NCBI GenBank assembly: GCA_963816435.1
Contig: CAWFKS010000016.1
Coordinates: 62,001 to 126,000 of the forward strand
Length of the DNA: 64,000 nucleotides
Reading direction: 5' to 3'
Origin: CAWFKS01 sp963816435
GTDB taxonomy: Bacteria; Pseudomonadota; Alphaproteobacteria; Rhizobiales; Rhizobiaceae
Each line of letters begins with the position of its first letter. The stretch's first letter is position 1. Below the pieces are notes generated by a model. It saw only the letters and a list, made by a program, of their open reading frames with translations, was not told the DNA's origin and ran no database searches. The position numbers and the translations under genes are program-made. Positions 31,008 to 40,346 of the stretch are shown one piece after another.

Positions 31008-31994
31008 ATGGCCAGCCGCCACGCACCCGTCATCATCATCGGCTCCGGACCGGCAGGCTACACCGCCGCCGTCTATGCCGCGCGCGCCATGCTCAAGCCG
31101 CTACTGATCGCCGGCCTCCAGCAGGGCGGTCAGCTCACCATCACCACCGATGTCGAGAACTATCCGGGCTTCGCCGATCCCATCCAGGGCCCGTGGCTGA
31201 TGGAGCAGATGGCCAGGCAGGCCGAGAATGTCGGCGCCGAAATCGTCAACGATCTCGTTGTCGAAGTCGATCTCGACACCCGCCCCTTCCGGCTGAAGGC
31301 CGATTCGGGCGACGAATACACCGCCGACGCGCTGATCGTCGCCACCGGGGCCCAGGCCAAGTGGCTGAACATCCCGTCTGAACAGAAATTCCAGGGGTTT
31401 GGCGTGTCGGCCTGCGCGACCTGCGACGGGTTCTTCTATCGCGGCAAGGACGTGATCGTGGTCGGCGGCGGCAATTCGGCCGTCGAGGAGGCGCTCTACC
31501 TCTCCCATATCGCGCGCCACGTCACCGTCATCCATCGTCGAGACGAGTTCCGTGCCGAGCGCATCATGCAGGAGCGCCTGTTCGCGCGCGACAACGTCAC
31601 CGTGGAGTGGAACAAGACGGTCGAGGAGATCGTCGGCGCGCCCGGCAAGCCGCCGATGCCGCCCTCGGTGAACGGCATCCGCCTGCGCGACACCAAGACC
31701 GGCGAGATCACCGACATGCCGGTCGACGGCGTTTTCGTCGCGATCGGCCATGCGCCGGCGGTCGAACTGTTCGTCGGCAAGCTGAAGCAGAAGCCCAACG
31801 GCTATCTGTGGACGGCGCCCGATTCGACCAGGACCGACGTGCCCGGCGTGTTCGCGGCGGGCGACGTCACCGACGACGTCTACCGGCAGGCGGTCACCGC
31901 AGCCGGGCTCGGCTGCATGGCCGCGCTCGAGGCGGAGAAATACATCGCCGAGCTGGAGACGACGCATCAGGAGGCCGTTGAAGCCGCGGAATAA
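31008..31994 (+). CDS. trxB: thioredoxin reductase
   Basis: TrxB is an NADPH-dependent flavoenzyme that reduces thioredoxin. It is 328 residues long: FAD-binding GSGPAGYTAAVYAARA at the N-terminus, the redox-active disulfide C136-A-T-C139 in SACATCDGFFYRG, NADPH-binding VVGGGNSAVEEALYL, and the second FAD motif GVFAAGDVTDDVYRQAVTA near the C-terminus. The start is the ATG at 31008 with AAAGGA upstream. It is followed after 31 bp by a LysR regulator on the same strand, an order also seen in other rhizobia. Confidence 0.97.
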   Translation: MASRHAPVIIIGSGPAGYTAAVYAARAMLKPLLIAGLQQGGQLTITTDVENYPGFADPIQGPWLMEQMARQAENVGAEIVNDLVVEVDLDTRPFRLKADSGDEYTADALIVATGAQAKWLNIPSEQKFQGFGVSACATCDGFFYRGKDVIVVGGGNSAVEEALYLSHIARHVTVIHRRDEFRAERIMQERLFARDNVTVEWNKTVEEIVGAPGKPPMPPSVNGIRLRDTKTGEITDMPVDGVFVAIGHAPAVELFVGKLKQKPNGYLWTAPDSTRTDVPGVFAAGDVTDDVYRQAVTAAGLGCMAALEAEKYIAELETTHQEAVEAAE

Positions 31995-32025
31995 GCGGCC
32001 ACGGCCATCCGCAGAGGGGAACAAG

Positions 32026-32923
32026 ATGTCACTGGATTGGGACAAGCTGCGTGTGTTCCATGCGGCCGCCGAGGCCCATTCGTTCACGCACGCCGCCGAG
32101 ACGCTGCACCTGTCGCAGTCTGCGATTTCGCGCCAGGTCAGCGCGCTGGAGCAGGATGTCGGCGTGCCGCTGTTTCACCGGCACGCGCGCGGTCTGGTGC
32201 TGACCGAGCAGGGCGAGATCCTCTACCGCACCGCCCATGACGTGCTGATGCAGCTGGAGACGGTGCGGCTGCGGCTGACGGAGGCCAAGGACCGTCCGTC
32301 CGGGCAGCTGCGCGTCACCACCACCGTCGGCCTCGGCTCCGGCTGGCTGACCGAGCGCCTGCCGGAATTCCTCGAGCGCTATCCCGACATCAACCTGCAT
32401 CTGGTTCTGGCCAACGAGGAACTGGACCTGACCATGCGCCAGGCCGACTGCGCCATCCGGCTGCGGCAGCCGCAGCAGCCGGACCTGATCCAGCGCAAGC
32501 TGTTCACGGTGCATTTCCACGTCTACGCCTCGCCGTCCTACGTCAACAAGCACGGCAAGCCGTCCACCATCGAGGAGCTCGACAAGCACCGCATCGTCAC
32601 GTTCGGCGAGCACGTGCCGGCGCATCTGGCCGAGATGAACTGGCTGGAGACGGCCGGCAGGCCCGAGGGCTCCAAGCGAACCACGGCGCTGCAGATCAAC
32701 AACATCCTGTCGGTCAAGCTGGCCGTGCAGCGCGGCGCCGGCATCGCCATGCTGCCCGATTACATGGTCGACAAGGACGCCGGCCTGGTGCAGCTGCATG
32801 CCCGAAACCGAGGTGCCGTCGTTCGACACCTATTTCTGCTATCCCGACACCATGAAGGGGCAGGTCAAGCTGCAGGTGTTCCGCGACTTCCTGATCTCGA
32901 AAGCGCGAAGCTGGTCCTACTGA
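32026..32923 (+). CDS. LysR-family transcriptional regulator (one frameshift)
   Basis: This is a LysR regulator of about 298 residues. The N-terminal helix-turn-helix is plain (LRVFHAAAEAHSFTHAAETL and HLSQSAISRQVSALEQDVG), with GVPLFHRHARGLVLTEQG after it. The effector domain runs from RVTTTVGLGSGWL to the C-terminus. The frame breaks at about 32797: dropping one C restores QLMPETEVPSFDTYFCYPD and a stop at TGA 32921-32923. Uncorrected, the frame runs to 32937 with a nonsense tail. It is most likely co-transcribed with trxB; the regulated genes are not known. Confidence 0.85.
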
Positions 32924-33094
32924 TTCGCCGCTCCTGAATCGAGGTCGCGCCCGCAACCGCCTGGGCGTGTTCTCCACCGGTTATCCACAGGCTTGTGGGC
33001 TGAGCCGGTGCCGCAGAAACAGGCTAGATGGCACGAAATGCGGCAGAGATCTCACCTATGCGCTCTCTGCATGGGTGCAATGCAAAAGCCAATG

Positions 33095-33123
33095 CTTGTC
33101 TTTTGGGCAGCATGCGCCCATAT
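33095..33123 (+). promoter_or_regulatory. promoter of the candidate small RNA
   Basis: CTTGTC (33095-33100), a 17-bp spacer and CCATAT (33118-33123) differ by only one base each from the rhizobial housekeeping promoter consensus CTTGAC-N17-CTATAT. Transcription would start at about 33130. Confidence 0.6.
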
Positions 33124-33129
33124 CCAAGT

Positions 33130-33247
33130 CATCTCCCGGGCGCGTTCCTCCTCCCATTAGCGCCCGTCGAGTGTTCCCCTCTGGAGGTTTAGCCTTTATT
33201 GGCACTTCCAATGACTAGCCGGATCTTCCCAGATCCGGCTTTTTTTT
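33130..33247 (+). ncRNA. candidate trans-acting small RNA with an anti-Shine-Dalgarno loop
   Basis: Between the LysR gene and the convergent EF-G-like gene lies an RNA-like unit of about 118 nt with its own promoter and terminator and no reading frame. The 5' part folds as a hairpin with stem GGGCGC/GCGCCC (33138-33143 with 33160-33165). Its 16-nt loop displays CCTCCTCCC (33147-33155), complementary to ribosome-binding sites. A second small hairpin (CCTCTGGAGG, about 33179) and a perfect terminator follow. Exposed CCUCC loops are the mark of several alphaproteobacterial Hfq-dependent sRNA families that block translation; which family this belongs to cannot be told by eye. Confidence 0.6.
33218..33247 (+). 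terminator. strong intrinsic terminator of the candidate small RNA
   Basis: A 9-bp perfect stem GCCGGATCT/AGATCCGGC with the loop TCCC (33218-33239) is followed directly by eight Ts. It lacks a T-run on the minus strand, so it serves the plus-strand RNA and not the EF-G-like gene. Confidence 0.9.
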
Positions 33248-33279
33248 GCCTTCGCTTCCAGTATTCGCCATCCGGTTGC

Positions 33280-35331
33280 TCAGGCCGCCCTGCCCGAAAG
33301 CTGCATCACGTCGTCCGCAAGCCGGCCGGTAAGTTCCGCCATATGGTCGAACTGCGCACGGTAGCTCGCCACGCCGGCCGTCGCCGAGCGTAGTTCGACG
33401 ATCAGGCTGCCGATCTCGGCCTGCGGCATCATCGCCTCCACGACGTCCCAGCCGGGCCAGCCCGGTCGGGCATCGAAGCCGAGGATCTGACCGCGCCGCT
33501 GCGGCACGATCGCCGTCACCTTCGCCGTCGTGTCGGAGGGCGTGTAGATCTCGACTTTCAGCACCGGTTCCAGAAGCACCGGCGAACAGGCGGCAAGCCC
33601 CTCCTTCATGGCGAGCTTGGCCGCCATCTGGAACGCCATGTCGGAAGAATCGACGTTGTGGTACGAGCCGTCGGCAAGGTTCACCGCCAGGTCCACGACG
33701 GGAAAGCCGAGCGGGCCGGATTTCAGGAAGTCGCGAACGCCGGTCTCGACCGACGGGATGTACTGCTTGGGCACGACGCCGCCGGTGATCGTGTCGGTGA
33801 ACTCGAACCCGCTGCCGCGCGGCAGCGGCTTGATGTCCAGCACCACGTCGCCGAACTGGCCGTGACCGCCGGACTGCTTTTTGTGGCGACCGCGCTGGGT
33901 CGTGCCCTTGCGGATCGTCTCGCGGTAGGGGATCGACGGCGGCTGCGAGGCGGCGGCGATCTGGTACTTGCTCTCCAGCCGCTCGACGGCGACGCGCAGA
34001 TGCATCTCGCCATGGCCCCACAGCACCGTCTCGCCGGTGTCCTGGTTCTGCTCCAGCGTCAGCGACGGATCCTCCTCGGCCAGTCTCTGCAGCGCCGTCG
34101 ACAGCTTCACCTCGTCCTTGCGCTCCTTCGACGCGAGCGCGATCGCGAAGACCGGCTGCGGCCTGTCGAGCGCAAAGAGCGGTTCGATGCCCTCCTTGGT
34201 CGAGGACAGGGTTGCGCCGGTGGCCACATTGTCGAGCTTGCCGAGCGCCACCGTCTCGCCCTCGCCGGCGGAAGTCAGCTTGGACTGGTCCTTGCCGAGC
34301 ATCCGGTAGAGGCCCGACACCTTGGACTGGCCGTTGCCGGCCACCCACAGTTCGGTGGCGTCGGAGAGCGAACCCTGCAGGATGCGCGACACCGACAGCT
34401 TGCCGCCGTGCGAGGTGTGTATCGTCTTCATCACCTGGGCGACCGTGCCGGCACCCTTCGGCACGCCGAGGCGCTCGCGCGTCGCCGCGACGTCCGGCGC
34501 GTCGTGACGGATCGCCTTCAACAGCCTGAGAACACCATTGCCCTTCTCGGCCGCGCCGATCAGCACCGGCGTCACGCTGCCGTCGCGCAGATCGGCGGCG
34601 AGGTCGTCGAACACGGCGTCGGCCGGCGGCTCGATCTCCTCCAGAAGCTGCTCCATGAGATTGTCGTCATGGTCGGCGAGCTTCTCGAGCATGGAAAAGC
34701 GGGCCTCGATCTCGCGCGCCTTGTCGTCGTCGGGAATCGCCGCGATCTCGCTCTCGGCGTGCTCGCGGTAGATGTAGGCACGCTCCAGCGCCAGATCGAT
34801 CGAGCCGACGATGATGCCGTCCTTCCTGAGCGGGATCTGACGCAGCAGCAGCGGCGTCACCGATGCAGGCTGCAGCATCTTCAGCGTGTCGCGCACGCCG
34901 GCCGCGGTGCGGTCGATCTTGTTGAGGAACAGCATGCGCGGCAGACCGAACGCGTCGAGCTTGCGCATGATGAGCTGAAGCGCCGGGATCTTCTTGTCGT
35001 CAGGTTCGGCCACCACGACCGCGAGATCGCAGGCCGCCAGCACGGGGTCGGTCTCCGCCTCGAACTCGATCGAGCCGGGGCAGTCGACGAATGTCAGGCT
35101 CTCGCCCATGAACTCGGTGGTGGCGAAGCTCGCCTCCACGCTCATCTGGTGCTCGCGCGCTTCAGCCGAGTGGTCGCCGACCGTGCCGCCCGAGGCGACC
35201 GTGTTCTGTCGCGGAATGGCGCCGGTGCGCGCCAGTATGGCTTCAAGCAGCGTGGTCTTGCCGCTGGCGAAGGGACCGATAATGGCGATGCATTTCGGTC
35301 CCGTGCGTCTGTCTCCGGCGCGCTTTCCCAT
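33280..35331 (-). CDS. EF-G-like translational GTPase (EF-G-2 type)
   Basis: This 683-residue protein has the five-domain plan of elongation factor G: GTPase domain (P-loop GPFASGKTTLL, residues 19-29; NKID G4 motif), domain II, and domains III-V (IPYRETIRKGT, GRHKKQSGGHGQFGDVVLDI, VPQRRGQILGFD). The switch motifs are not those of EF-G. The switch I RGITI is replaced by QMSVEAS, and the G3 motif reads D83-C-P-G86-S87, where EF-G has the catalytic His after DTPG. EF-G-2 proteins of other bacteria also deviate here. It is therefore a paralogue of uncertain role, not the main translocase. The start is the ATG at 35331. Confidence 0.85.
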   Translation of the reverse strand: MGKRAGDRRTGPKCIAIIGPFASGKTTLLEAILARTGAIPRQNTVASGGTVGDHSAEAREHQMSVEASFATTEFMGESLTFVDCPGSIEFEAETDPVLAACDLAVVVAEPDDKKIPALQLIMRKLDAFGLPRMLFLNKIDRTAAGVRDTLKMLQPASVTPLLLRQIPLRKDGIIVGSIDLALERAYIYREHAESEIAAIPDDDKAREIEARFSMLEKLADHDDNLMEQLLEEIEPPADAVFDDLAADLRDGSVTPVLIGAAEKGNGVLRLLKAIRHDAPDVAATRERLGVPKGAGTVAQVMKTIHTSHGGKLSVSRILQGSLSDATELWVAGNGQSKVSGLYRMLGKDQSKLTSAGEGETVALGKLDNVATGATLSSTKEGIEPLFALDRPQPVFAIALASKERKDEVKLSTALQRLAEEDPSLTLEQNQDTGETVLWGHGEMHLRVAVERLESKYQIAAASQPPSIPYRETIRKGTTQRGRHKKQSGGHGQFGDVVLDIKPLPRGSGFEFTDTITGGVVPKQYIPSVETGVRDFLKSGPLGFPVVDLAVNLADGSYHNVDSSDMAFQMAAKLAMKEGLAACSPVLLEPVLKVEIYTPSDTTAKVTAIVPQRRGQILGFDARPGWPGWDVVEAMMPQAEIGSLIVELRSATAGVASYRAQFDHMAELTGRLADDVMQLSGRAA

Positions 35332-35568
35332 GACAGTGGCCTCCTCTCATGTTTCCCCATGAGCGGCGGCCGGCCTTGCGGCCGTCGCGCGGACGGGGCG
35401 TTTTTTGGTCGCCTCCTGCCCTTGCGGAATATCGTCCCACGGGTTTCGCACCGTGGCAAGAGGAACGCGTCGCCAACCGGAACAGGAGCCCTCCGCCCGA
35501 CAAGGCGGTGAGTTGGGCAGGCAGGGCCTGTCACGGACGACGGACCGCGAAGCGGCCGCCGCATTCGG

Positions 35569-36894
35569 CTAGTACGTGAGTTCGATCCACGTCGTGTCGG
35601 TTTCGTTCGGCCAACTGCGCGCAGCGATCTTCTCACCGTTCACGGCCCCGACAACGGTATGCGGTTCGGTGTCGTCGAGCGTCTTGAACACCTTCCATAC
35701 ATGCGGAACCTCGCCCGGCGGCACGTCGGCGGGCTCATCGTTGAACGTCACTTTATCCCGCTCAGCGCCGATGTAGCCGCGAGGCCGCATCATCCCGACC
35801 GACGACTTTGCGTCGAGTTCGGCACCCTCCTTGGGATAGAGGCGCAGGTTGACCACATCGGAGGAGCGGGGGAAGGGCGAGCGATAAATGTGCTGCGTGG
35901 GCAGCCCGGCCGCCTCGACCACGAATTCATAGGTCTGCGCGGGATCCGCCGAGAAAGGACCCCATTTTCCGTCCGCCGCGACGGTCGTCGAATAGACGGC
36001 ATCGCCTTCACGTTCGCCCGTGTCGGCGTTGGTCTTGAAGATCGTCACCTTGGCGCCCGCCACCGGCAGGTTGGTCGGCGAGCCGTTTTCGAAACCGCTG
36101 ACGATGCCCGAAAGCTCGGGCGCGTCCTCGGGCTTGATGTCGGTGGTGGCCGGCTCCTCGCCGGTGATCGCCTTGTAGATGACCTTGAAGGCCTCCGGCG
36201 AATAGGCGGTCCCGCGATGATCGACGATCCCCGGAAGCACGATGTTGGTTGCCCCCTTCAATTCCGGTCCCTCGAAGGTTCCACCGATGTCCTGGCCGGC
36301 CATCCCGATGAAGTCGCCTTTCGGCTGGTTGTAGAGGTCGTAGCGCTCGGAGCGGATCGTGAACGTGTCTACTCCCTCCTCGACCTCGGAGCCGGAGTTC
36401 AGCTGCTGCAGAAAGGTGCCCATGCCATTGTATTCGGAGCCCTGCGCGGCGCCGGGAAAGTTGAAGACACCATGGTGGACGCACCCGGCGAGCACGGCCG
36501 TGTCCGCGACGTATTTTCCGCCGCCATTCTTCAGGTAGTTGCGGATCGTCTGGCAGCCGCGTGAATTGCCGACAAGGTCGACCTTGTCGGCCTTGGAATC
36601 GATCAGCACTCTGGCGACGTCGCCGGCGAGTTCACTTGCGACGTCGGTGGTGGAGGACCTGTTCTCTTCCGGGACCCCGTTGTCCGAACGTGCCTGAGGA
36701 TGCTTGAGATCGACAGCATGAAGCAGTTCGGCCGGGTAGCCGTTCGATTCGAAGCGCCACATCTGGACCATCCACAAGCCGGCGGTATCGCTGTCGCCGT
36801 GGACGAACACTATGGGTTTCTGGTCTGCGATCGCACCTGTCGCGGTCAGGGACACGAATGCGATGGACGCAGCAAGGGCCTTCCATTGAGCCAT
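35569..36894 (-). CDS. secreted alpha/beta-hydrolase lipase, AFL-type
   Basis: This 441-residue predicted secreted lipase or esterase has a signal peptide (KALAASIAFVSLTATGAIA, cut near ADQ). The hydrolase domain contains the oxyanion-region FVHGDSDTAGLW and the nucleophile elbow VGNSRGCQ (GxSxG), with a candidate His in IVDHRGTAYSPE. A C-terminal beta-rich domain from about residue 255 (VAGAKVTIFKTNADTG, THIYRSPFPRSS-like region) resembles the lipid-binding C-terminal domain of the Archaeoglobus lipase family. The start is the ATG at 36894 with GGGAGGAAG upstream. It stands alone between the EF-G-like gene and aatA on the same strand. Confidence 0.7.
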   Translation of the reverse strand: MAQWKALAASIAFVSLTATGAIADQKPIVFVHGDSDTAGLWMVQMWRFESNGYPAELLHAVDLKHPQARSDNGVPEENRSSTTDVASELAGDVARVLIDSKADKVDLVGNSRGCQTIRNYLKNGGGKYVADTAVLAGCVHHGVFNFPGAAQGSEYNGMGTFLQQLNSGSEVEEGVDTFTIRSERYDLYNQPKGDFIGMAGQDIGGTFEGPELKGATNIVLPGIVDHRGTAYSPEAFKVIYKAITGEEPATTDIKPEDAPELSGIVSGFENGSPTNLPVAGAKVTIFKTNADTGEREGDAVYSTTVAADGKWGPFSADPAQTYEFVVEAAGLPTQHIYRSPFPRSSDVVNLRLYPKEGAELDAKSSVGMMRPRGYIGAERDKVTFNDEPADVPPGEVPHVWKVFKTLDDTEPHTVVGAVNGEKIAARSWPNETDTTWIELTY

Positions 36895-36994
36895 GACTTC
36901 CTCCCATTTCTTGAGGAGAGAAGGCTCACGGTCGACATGGGCCCCTCGCCCGTCTCGACTATGCGGCGGCCCCAATCATGACGCAAGTTGCACG

Positions 36995-37022
36995 CGAAGG
37001 GGCGCCGGCAGGCGCCCCTTCG
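36995..37022 (-). terminator. 12-bp stem hairpin after aatA
   Basis: CGAAGGGGCGCC and GGCGCCCCTTCG form a perfect 12-bp stem with the loop GGCA, 24 bp downstream of the aatA stop. It lacks a proper T-run on either strand, so it may end transcription weakly or protect the 3' end of the mRNA. Confidence 0.6.
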
Positions 37023-37046
37023 GTCGTGGCCGGCGAAAGGCCGCCG

Positions 37047-38249
37047 TCAGCTCAGCGAGCCCGTGAAGCGCTGGATGCGCGAGCACGCCTCTTCCAGCAG
37101 CTCCTCCGAGGTCGCGTAGGAGATGCGGAAATTCGGGCTCAGCCCGAACGCATCGCCGTGCACCACCGCGACGCCTTCCGCCTCCAGCAGCTCGGTGACG
37201 AAAGCCTCGTCGCCGTCGATCGTGTTGCCCGACGGCGCCTTCTTGCCGATCAGCCCTTCGCAGGACGGGTAGACGTAGAAGGCTCCCTCCGGGCTCGGGC
37301 ACTTGATGCCGTTGGCCTGGTTGAGCATCGACACGACGAGGTCGCGGCGGCCCTGGAAGATCGCCTTGTTCCGGGTGACGAAGTCCTGCGGCCCGTTGAG
37401 CGCCTCGACCGCCGCCCACTGGGCAATGGAGCAGGCACCAGAGGTCTGCTGACCCTGGATGGTGTCCATCGCCTTGATCAGCTGAAGCGGACCGGCCGCG
37501 TAGCCGATGCGCCAGCCCGTCATGGCATAAGCCTTGGAAACGCCGTTCATCGTCAGGACACGGTCGTAGAGGTCCGGCACCACCTCGGCGATCGTGCGAA
37601 ACACGAAGTCGCCATAGGTCAGGTGCTCGTACATGTCGTCGGTCAGCGTCCACACGTGCGGATGCTTGAGAAGCACCTCGCCAAGCGCCTTCAGCTCGTC
37701 TTCCGTGTAGGCCGCGCCCGAAGGGTTGGACGGCGAGTTCATGATCAGCCATTTGGTCTTCGGCGTGATCGCCTTGTCCAGCGCCTCCGGCGTGAGCTTG
37801 AACCCGTTTTCGATGGTCGTCGGCGCAAACACCGAAGTGCCGCCGCAGATCGCCACCATCTCGGGATAGCTGACCCAGTAGGGTGCCGGAATGACCACCT
37901 CGTCGCCGGCGTTGAGCGTCGCCATCAGCGCGTTGAAAAGCACCTGTTTGCCGCCGGTGGAAACGATCGTCTGCTGCGGGCTGTAGTCGAGATTGTTCTC
38001 GCGCTTGAACTTGGACGCGATCGCCTCGCGCAGCGGCACGATGCCGGACACCGGCGTGTATTTGGTCTCGCCGCGGCGGATCGCGTCGATCGCCGCCTCC
38101 TTGACGTTGTCCGGCGTGTCGAAATCGGGCTCGCCGGCACCGAGGCCGATCACGTCTCGGCCGGCCGCTTTGAGCTCGCGCGCCTTCTGGGCCACGGCAA
38201 TCGTGGCTGAGGGCTTCACGCGTGACAGGGCATCGGCAAGAAAGGCCAT
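37047..38249 (-). CDS. aatA: aspartate aminotransferase, class I
   Basis: This PLP enzyme interconverts aspartate and 2-oxoglutarate with oxaloacetate and glutamate. It is 400 residues long, as usual for the rhizobial type Ib enzyme. Visible motifs: IGLGAGEPDFDTPDNVKEAA near the N-terminus, VSTGGKQVLFNALMA, WLIMNSPSNPSGAAYTEDEL (with the Asn-Pro that binds the substrate), and the PLP-lysine segment NGVSKAYAMTGWRIGYAAG. C-terminal FRISYATSEELLEEAC carries the substrate-binding Arg. The start is the ATG at 38249 with GGAG upstream. It is divergent from the EAL genes. Confidence 0.95.
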   Translation of the reverse strand: MAFLADALSRVKPSATIAVAQKARELKAAGRDVIGLGAGEPDFDTPDNVKEAAIDAIRRGETKYTPVSGIVPLREAIASKFKRENNLDYSPQQTIVSTGGKQVLFNALMATLNAGDEVVIPAPYWVSYPEMVAICGGTSVFAPTTIENGFKLTPEALDKAITPKTKWLIMNSPSNPSGAAYTEDELKALGEVLLKHPHVWTLTDDMYEHLTYGDFVFRTIAEVVPDLYDRVLTMNGVSKAYAMTGWRIGYAAGPLQLIKAMDTIQGQQTSGACSIAQWAAVEALNGPQDFVTRNKAIFQGRRDLVVSMLNQANGIKCPSPEGAFYVYPSCEGLIGKKAPSGNTIDGDEAFVTELLEAEGVAVVHGDAFGLSPNFRISYATSEELLEEACSRIQRFTGSLS

Positions 38250-38425
38250 GACGACATCATCTCCGTTTGTGCAGGTCGCCCGTTCGTGGGCGGGCCTCTC
38301 ATGTCGCATCGCGCAATAAATCGCAAGGAAAAGCAGGCGGCTTGCTTCAAGTGAATGCCGTTAACCGGCGATAAAAGCGCGTGTGGGATTTTGTGGCAGC
38401 TAAACCTGCCGAAACCGGAGTTCCC

Positions 38426-39332
38426 GTGTCGCGCAGCATCGGAATGGCCCACATCGTCCGGCAAGAAGACGGCACGTCCGCTGGCGTGTGGGCCGGATAC
38501 ATTCTGAAGACGGCGTTCCAGCCGATTTTCGCCTTCGCCGACGGCAAACTCAGCGTTGCCGCGTTCGAGGGATTGCTGCGCCCGTTCCGGGAGGGCGAGC
38601 CGGTATCGCCGGGCGCCTTCTTCGCGTCGGTTGCGGCCGCCGACCGTTTGCACGTGGAGACGCTCTCGCGCACCATCCACCTGCTCAATGCCGGCGCCTG
38701 CCTCGACCCGTCAACGTCGATCTTCGTCAACTTCGACCCCTCGCTGTTCTGCGAACGCTCGGTCGCCGACAACGCCTTGCGCGAGATGCGGCTCGTCCTG
38801 CACGAAGCCGATATCGACCCGCGTCGCGTCGTGTGCGAGCTGACGGAGCAGAAGACCTCGTCGGACAGCGAACTCTATATGTTCGTGCAGGCCTTGCGCG
38901 CCCACGGCTTCCGTATTGCCGTGGACGACTACGGCGCCGAGGAATCCGGCATCCAGCGCATCAACGAGCTGAAGCCGGACATCGTCAAGTTCGATGCCCA
39001 CTGGATCAGCCGGCTGATGACCTCCGGGCCGGGCGTTGCGCTGCTGTCGACGATGGTCAGCCAGTTCCGGGCGCGCGGCATCGAGACCGTTTTCGAGGGC
39101 ATCGAGGAAAACTGGCAGCTCGAACTCGCCGAGCAGTCCGGCGCCTCGATGGTGCAGGGCTTCGTGCTCGCAAGGCCGGAGCTCGCGCCGACCAGCTTCG
39201 CCGTGTTCGCCGGGCGCAGGGCCGCAGGAACCGCCCAAGCGGGTGGAAACCGGGTTCCGCGCCCCGACACCGGACGAACCGGCACTTGCGCGCAAGCGCC
39301 CGGCACGGACCTTCGGCCGCCGCAACACCTGA
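38426..39332 (+). CDS. EAL-domain protein, copy 1 (one frameshift)
   Basis: This single-domain EAL protein of about 300 residues has no sensory or GGDEF part. The signature appears as FEGLLRPFR (Glu codon 38567-38569), i.e. EGL for EAL. The other catalytic positions are kept: VNFDPSLF (Asn), VVCELTEQ (Glu), VDDYGAEESGI (the Asp pair), PDIVKFD (Lys) and VFEGIEEN (both Glu). QGFVLARP closes the site. It could therefore still hydrolyse cyclic di-GMP. The frame breaks at about 39215; the corrected tail reads PQEPPKRVETGFRAPTPDEP and ends at 39330-39332. The GTG at 38426 with GGAG 5 nt upstream is the preferred start. Confidence 0.75.
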
Positions 39333-39427
39333 TCCGCGGATTTCTCCCGGCGATTCATCGACTGAAAACCGGTTTGGTGTCAAATGCGCGAAGGTCGCTA
39401 CGCGGCCATGTTCGAAGTTTCGGGCGA

Positions 39428-40282
39428 ATGACGATGCAGCCAACGCTCCCGGCCGACCGCACCCTTCTCGTCGACGAGATCGGCATCGAGTACGCGCGCT
39501 GGGACGAATTGGTGCTGAAAACGGTTTTCCAGCCGGTGTTCCGGTGCAGCGGAGAACTGCTGGAACCGTGCGGCGTCGAGGGCATGGTGAGGCCGCTGCG
39601 AAAGGGCAGGCAGGTCCCCGCCAGCGACTTCCTCGACCGACTGACGGCCAGCGAACGCGGGGAGGCACGACGCCTGCTTCGCCGGCTCCATATCTGCAAC
39701 TATCCCAATATCGGCGTCGGTGGATTGCGCCTCTTCTTCAACTGGGAGGCGGCCGGGGGCGGCGACGACACCGCAGGCCGACATCGCCGCGGTCGCCAGC
39801 CTTCTCGAGTGAAGTGGCGCTCGATCCTTCGATGGTCGTGGCCGAGATCGTCGGCAGCACCAGCATCGATCCCGATGCCGAGCTGAAGCTGGCCGAACAG
39901 GTGCGCGAGGCGGGGTTTTCCATTGCCATCGACGATTTCGGCGCGGGAGAGCCCGACCTGCAGCGCATGCGCGCACTGGCGCCCGACGTCGTCAAGATCG
40001 ACGGCAGGTGGTTCCGTCGCATCTCGGCCTCCGGAGGAGCGTCCCAGCTTCTTTGCGCGCTTGTTTCGCAGCTTCGCGACAGACGGCGCCGAAGTACTCG
40101 TGCAGGGGATCGAGACCCCGGAGCATCTGGAAGTGGCGCTCGAGACCGGCGCGGATCTACTGCAGGGCCATTTCCTCGCGCGACCCGCGCTGGCCGGCGC
40201 GTTTTTCGACGAAACGCCGGTTCCGCTGGCGCAAATCTACCACCGCACGGCAGAAATCATTCCGCTGTTCGGCCGCGCCTAG
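39428..40282 (+). CDS. EAL-domain protein, copy 2, probably inactive (several frameshifts)
   Basis: A paralogue of the preceding gene, 95 bp downstream. The EAL position reads VEGMVRPLR. The Asp pair (IDDFGAGEPDLQRM), Lys (PDVVKIDGRW) and Asn (FFNWE) are kept, but the motif carrying the general base reads VLVQGIETPEHLE, with Gln in place of Glu (codon 40103-40105). Loss of that Glu removes activity in studied EAL enzymes, so this copy more likely binds cyclic di-GMP or is regulatory. The frame is disturbed near 39772-39815 and 40070 and closes at TAG 40280-40282. Start: ATG at 39428. Confidence 0.65.
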
Positions 40283-40323
40283 AATTTTTTTCCACGACAA
40301 AAACCGGACCCGCCGACGGCAGT

Positions 40324-40346
40324 AGCCGGCTCATCAACAGCCGGCT
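40324..40346. repeat. inverted repeat between the EAL genes and ugpB
   Basis: AGCCGGCT is repeated after 7 nt, and each copy is itself a palindrome, giving an 8-bp stem. There is no T-run. It could mark the end of the EAL transcript or be a protein-binding site upstream of ugpB. The rest of the 290-bp gap shows nothing definite. Confidence 0.45.

Noticed and set aside
32924..33094. Open frame around 32967-33218 downstream of lysR
   Set aside because: It overlaps the sRNA promoter and hairpins and shows no protein-like pattern.
39036..39332. Separate small gene inside EAL copy 1
   Set aside because: Its last part is the repaired C-terminus of the EAL protein; the rest is a frame shadow.
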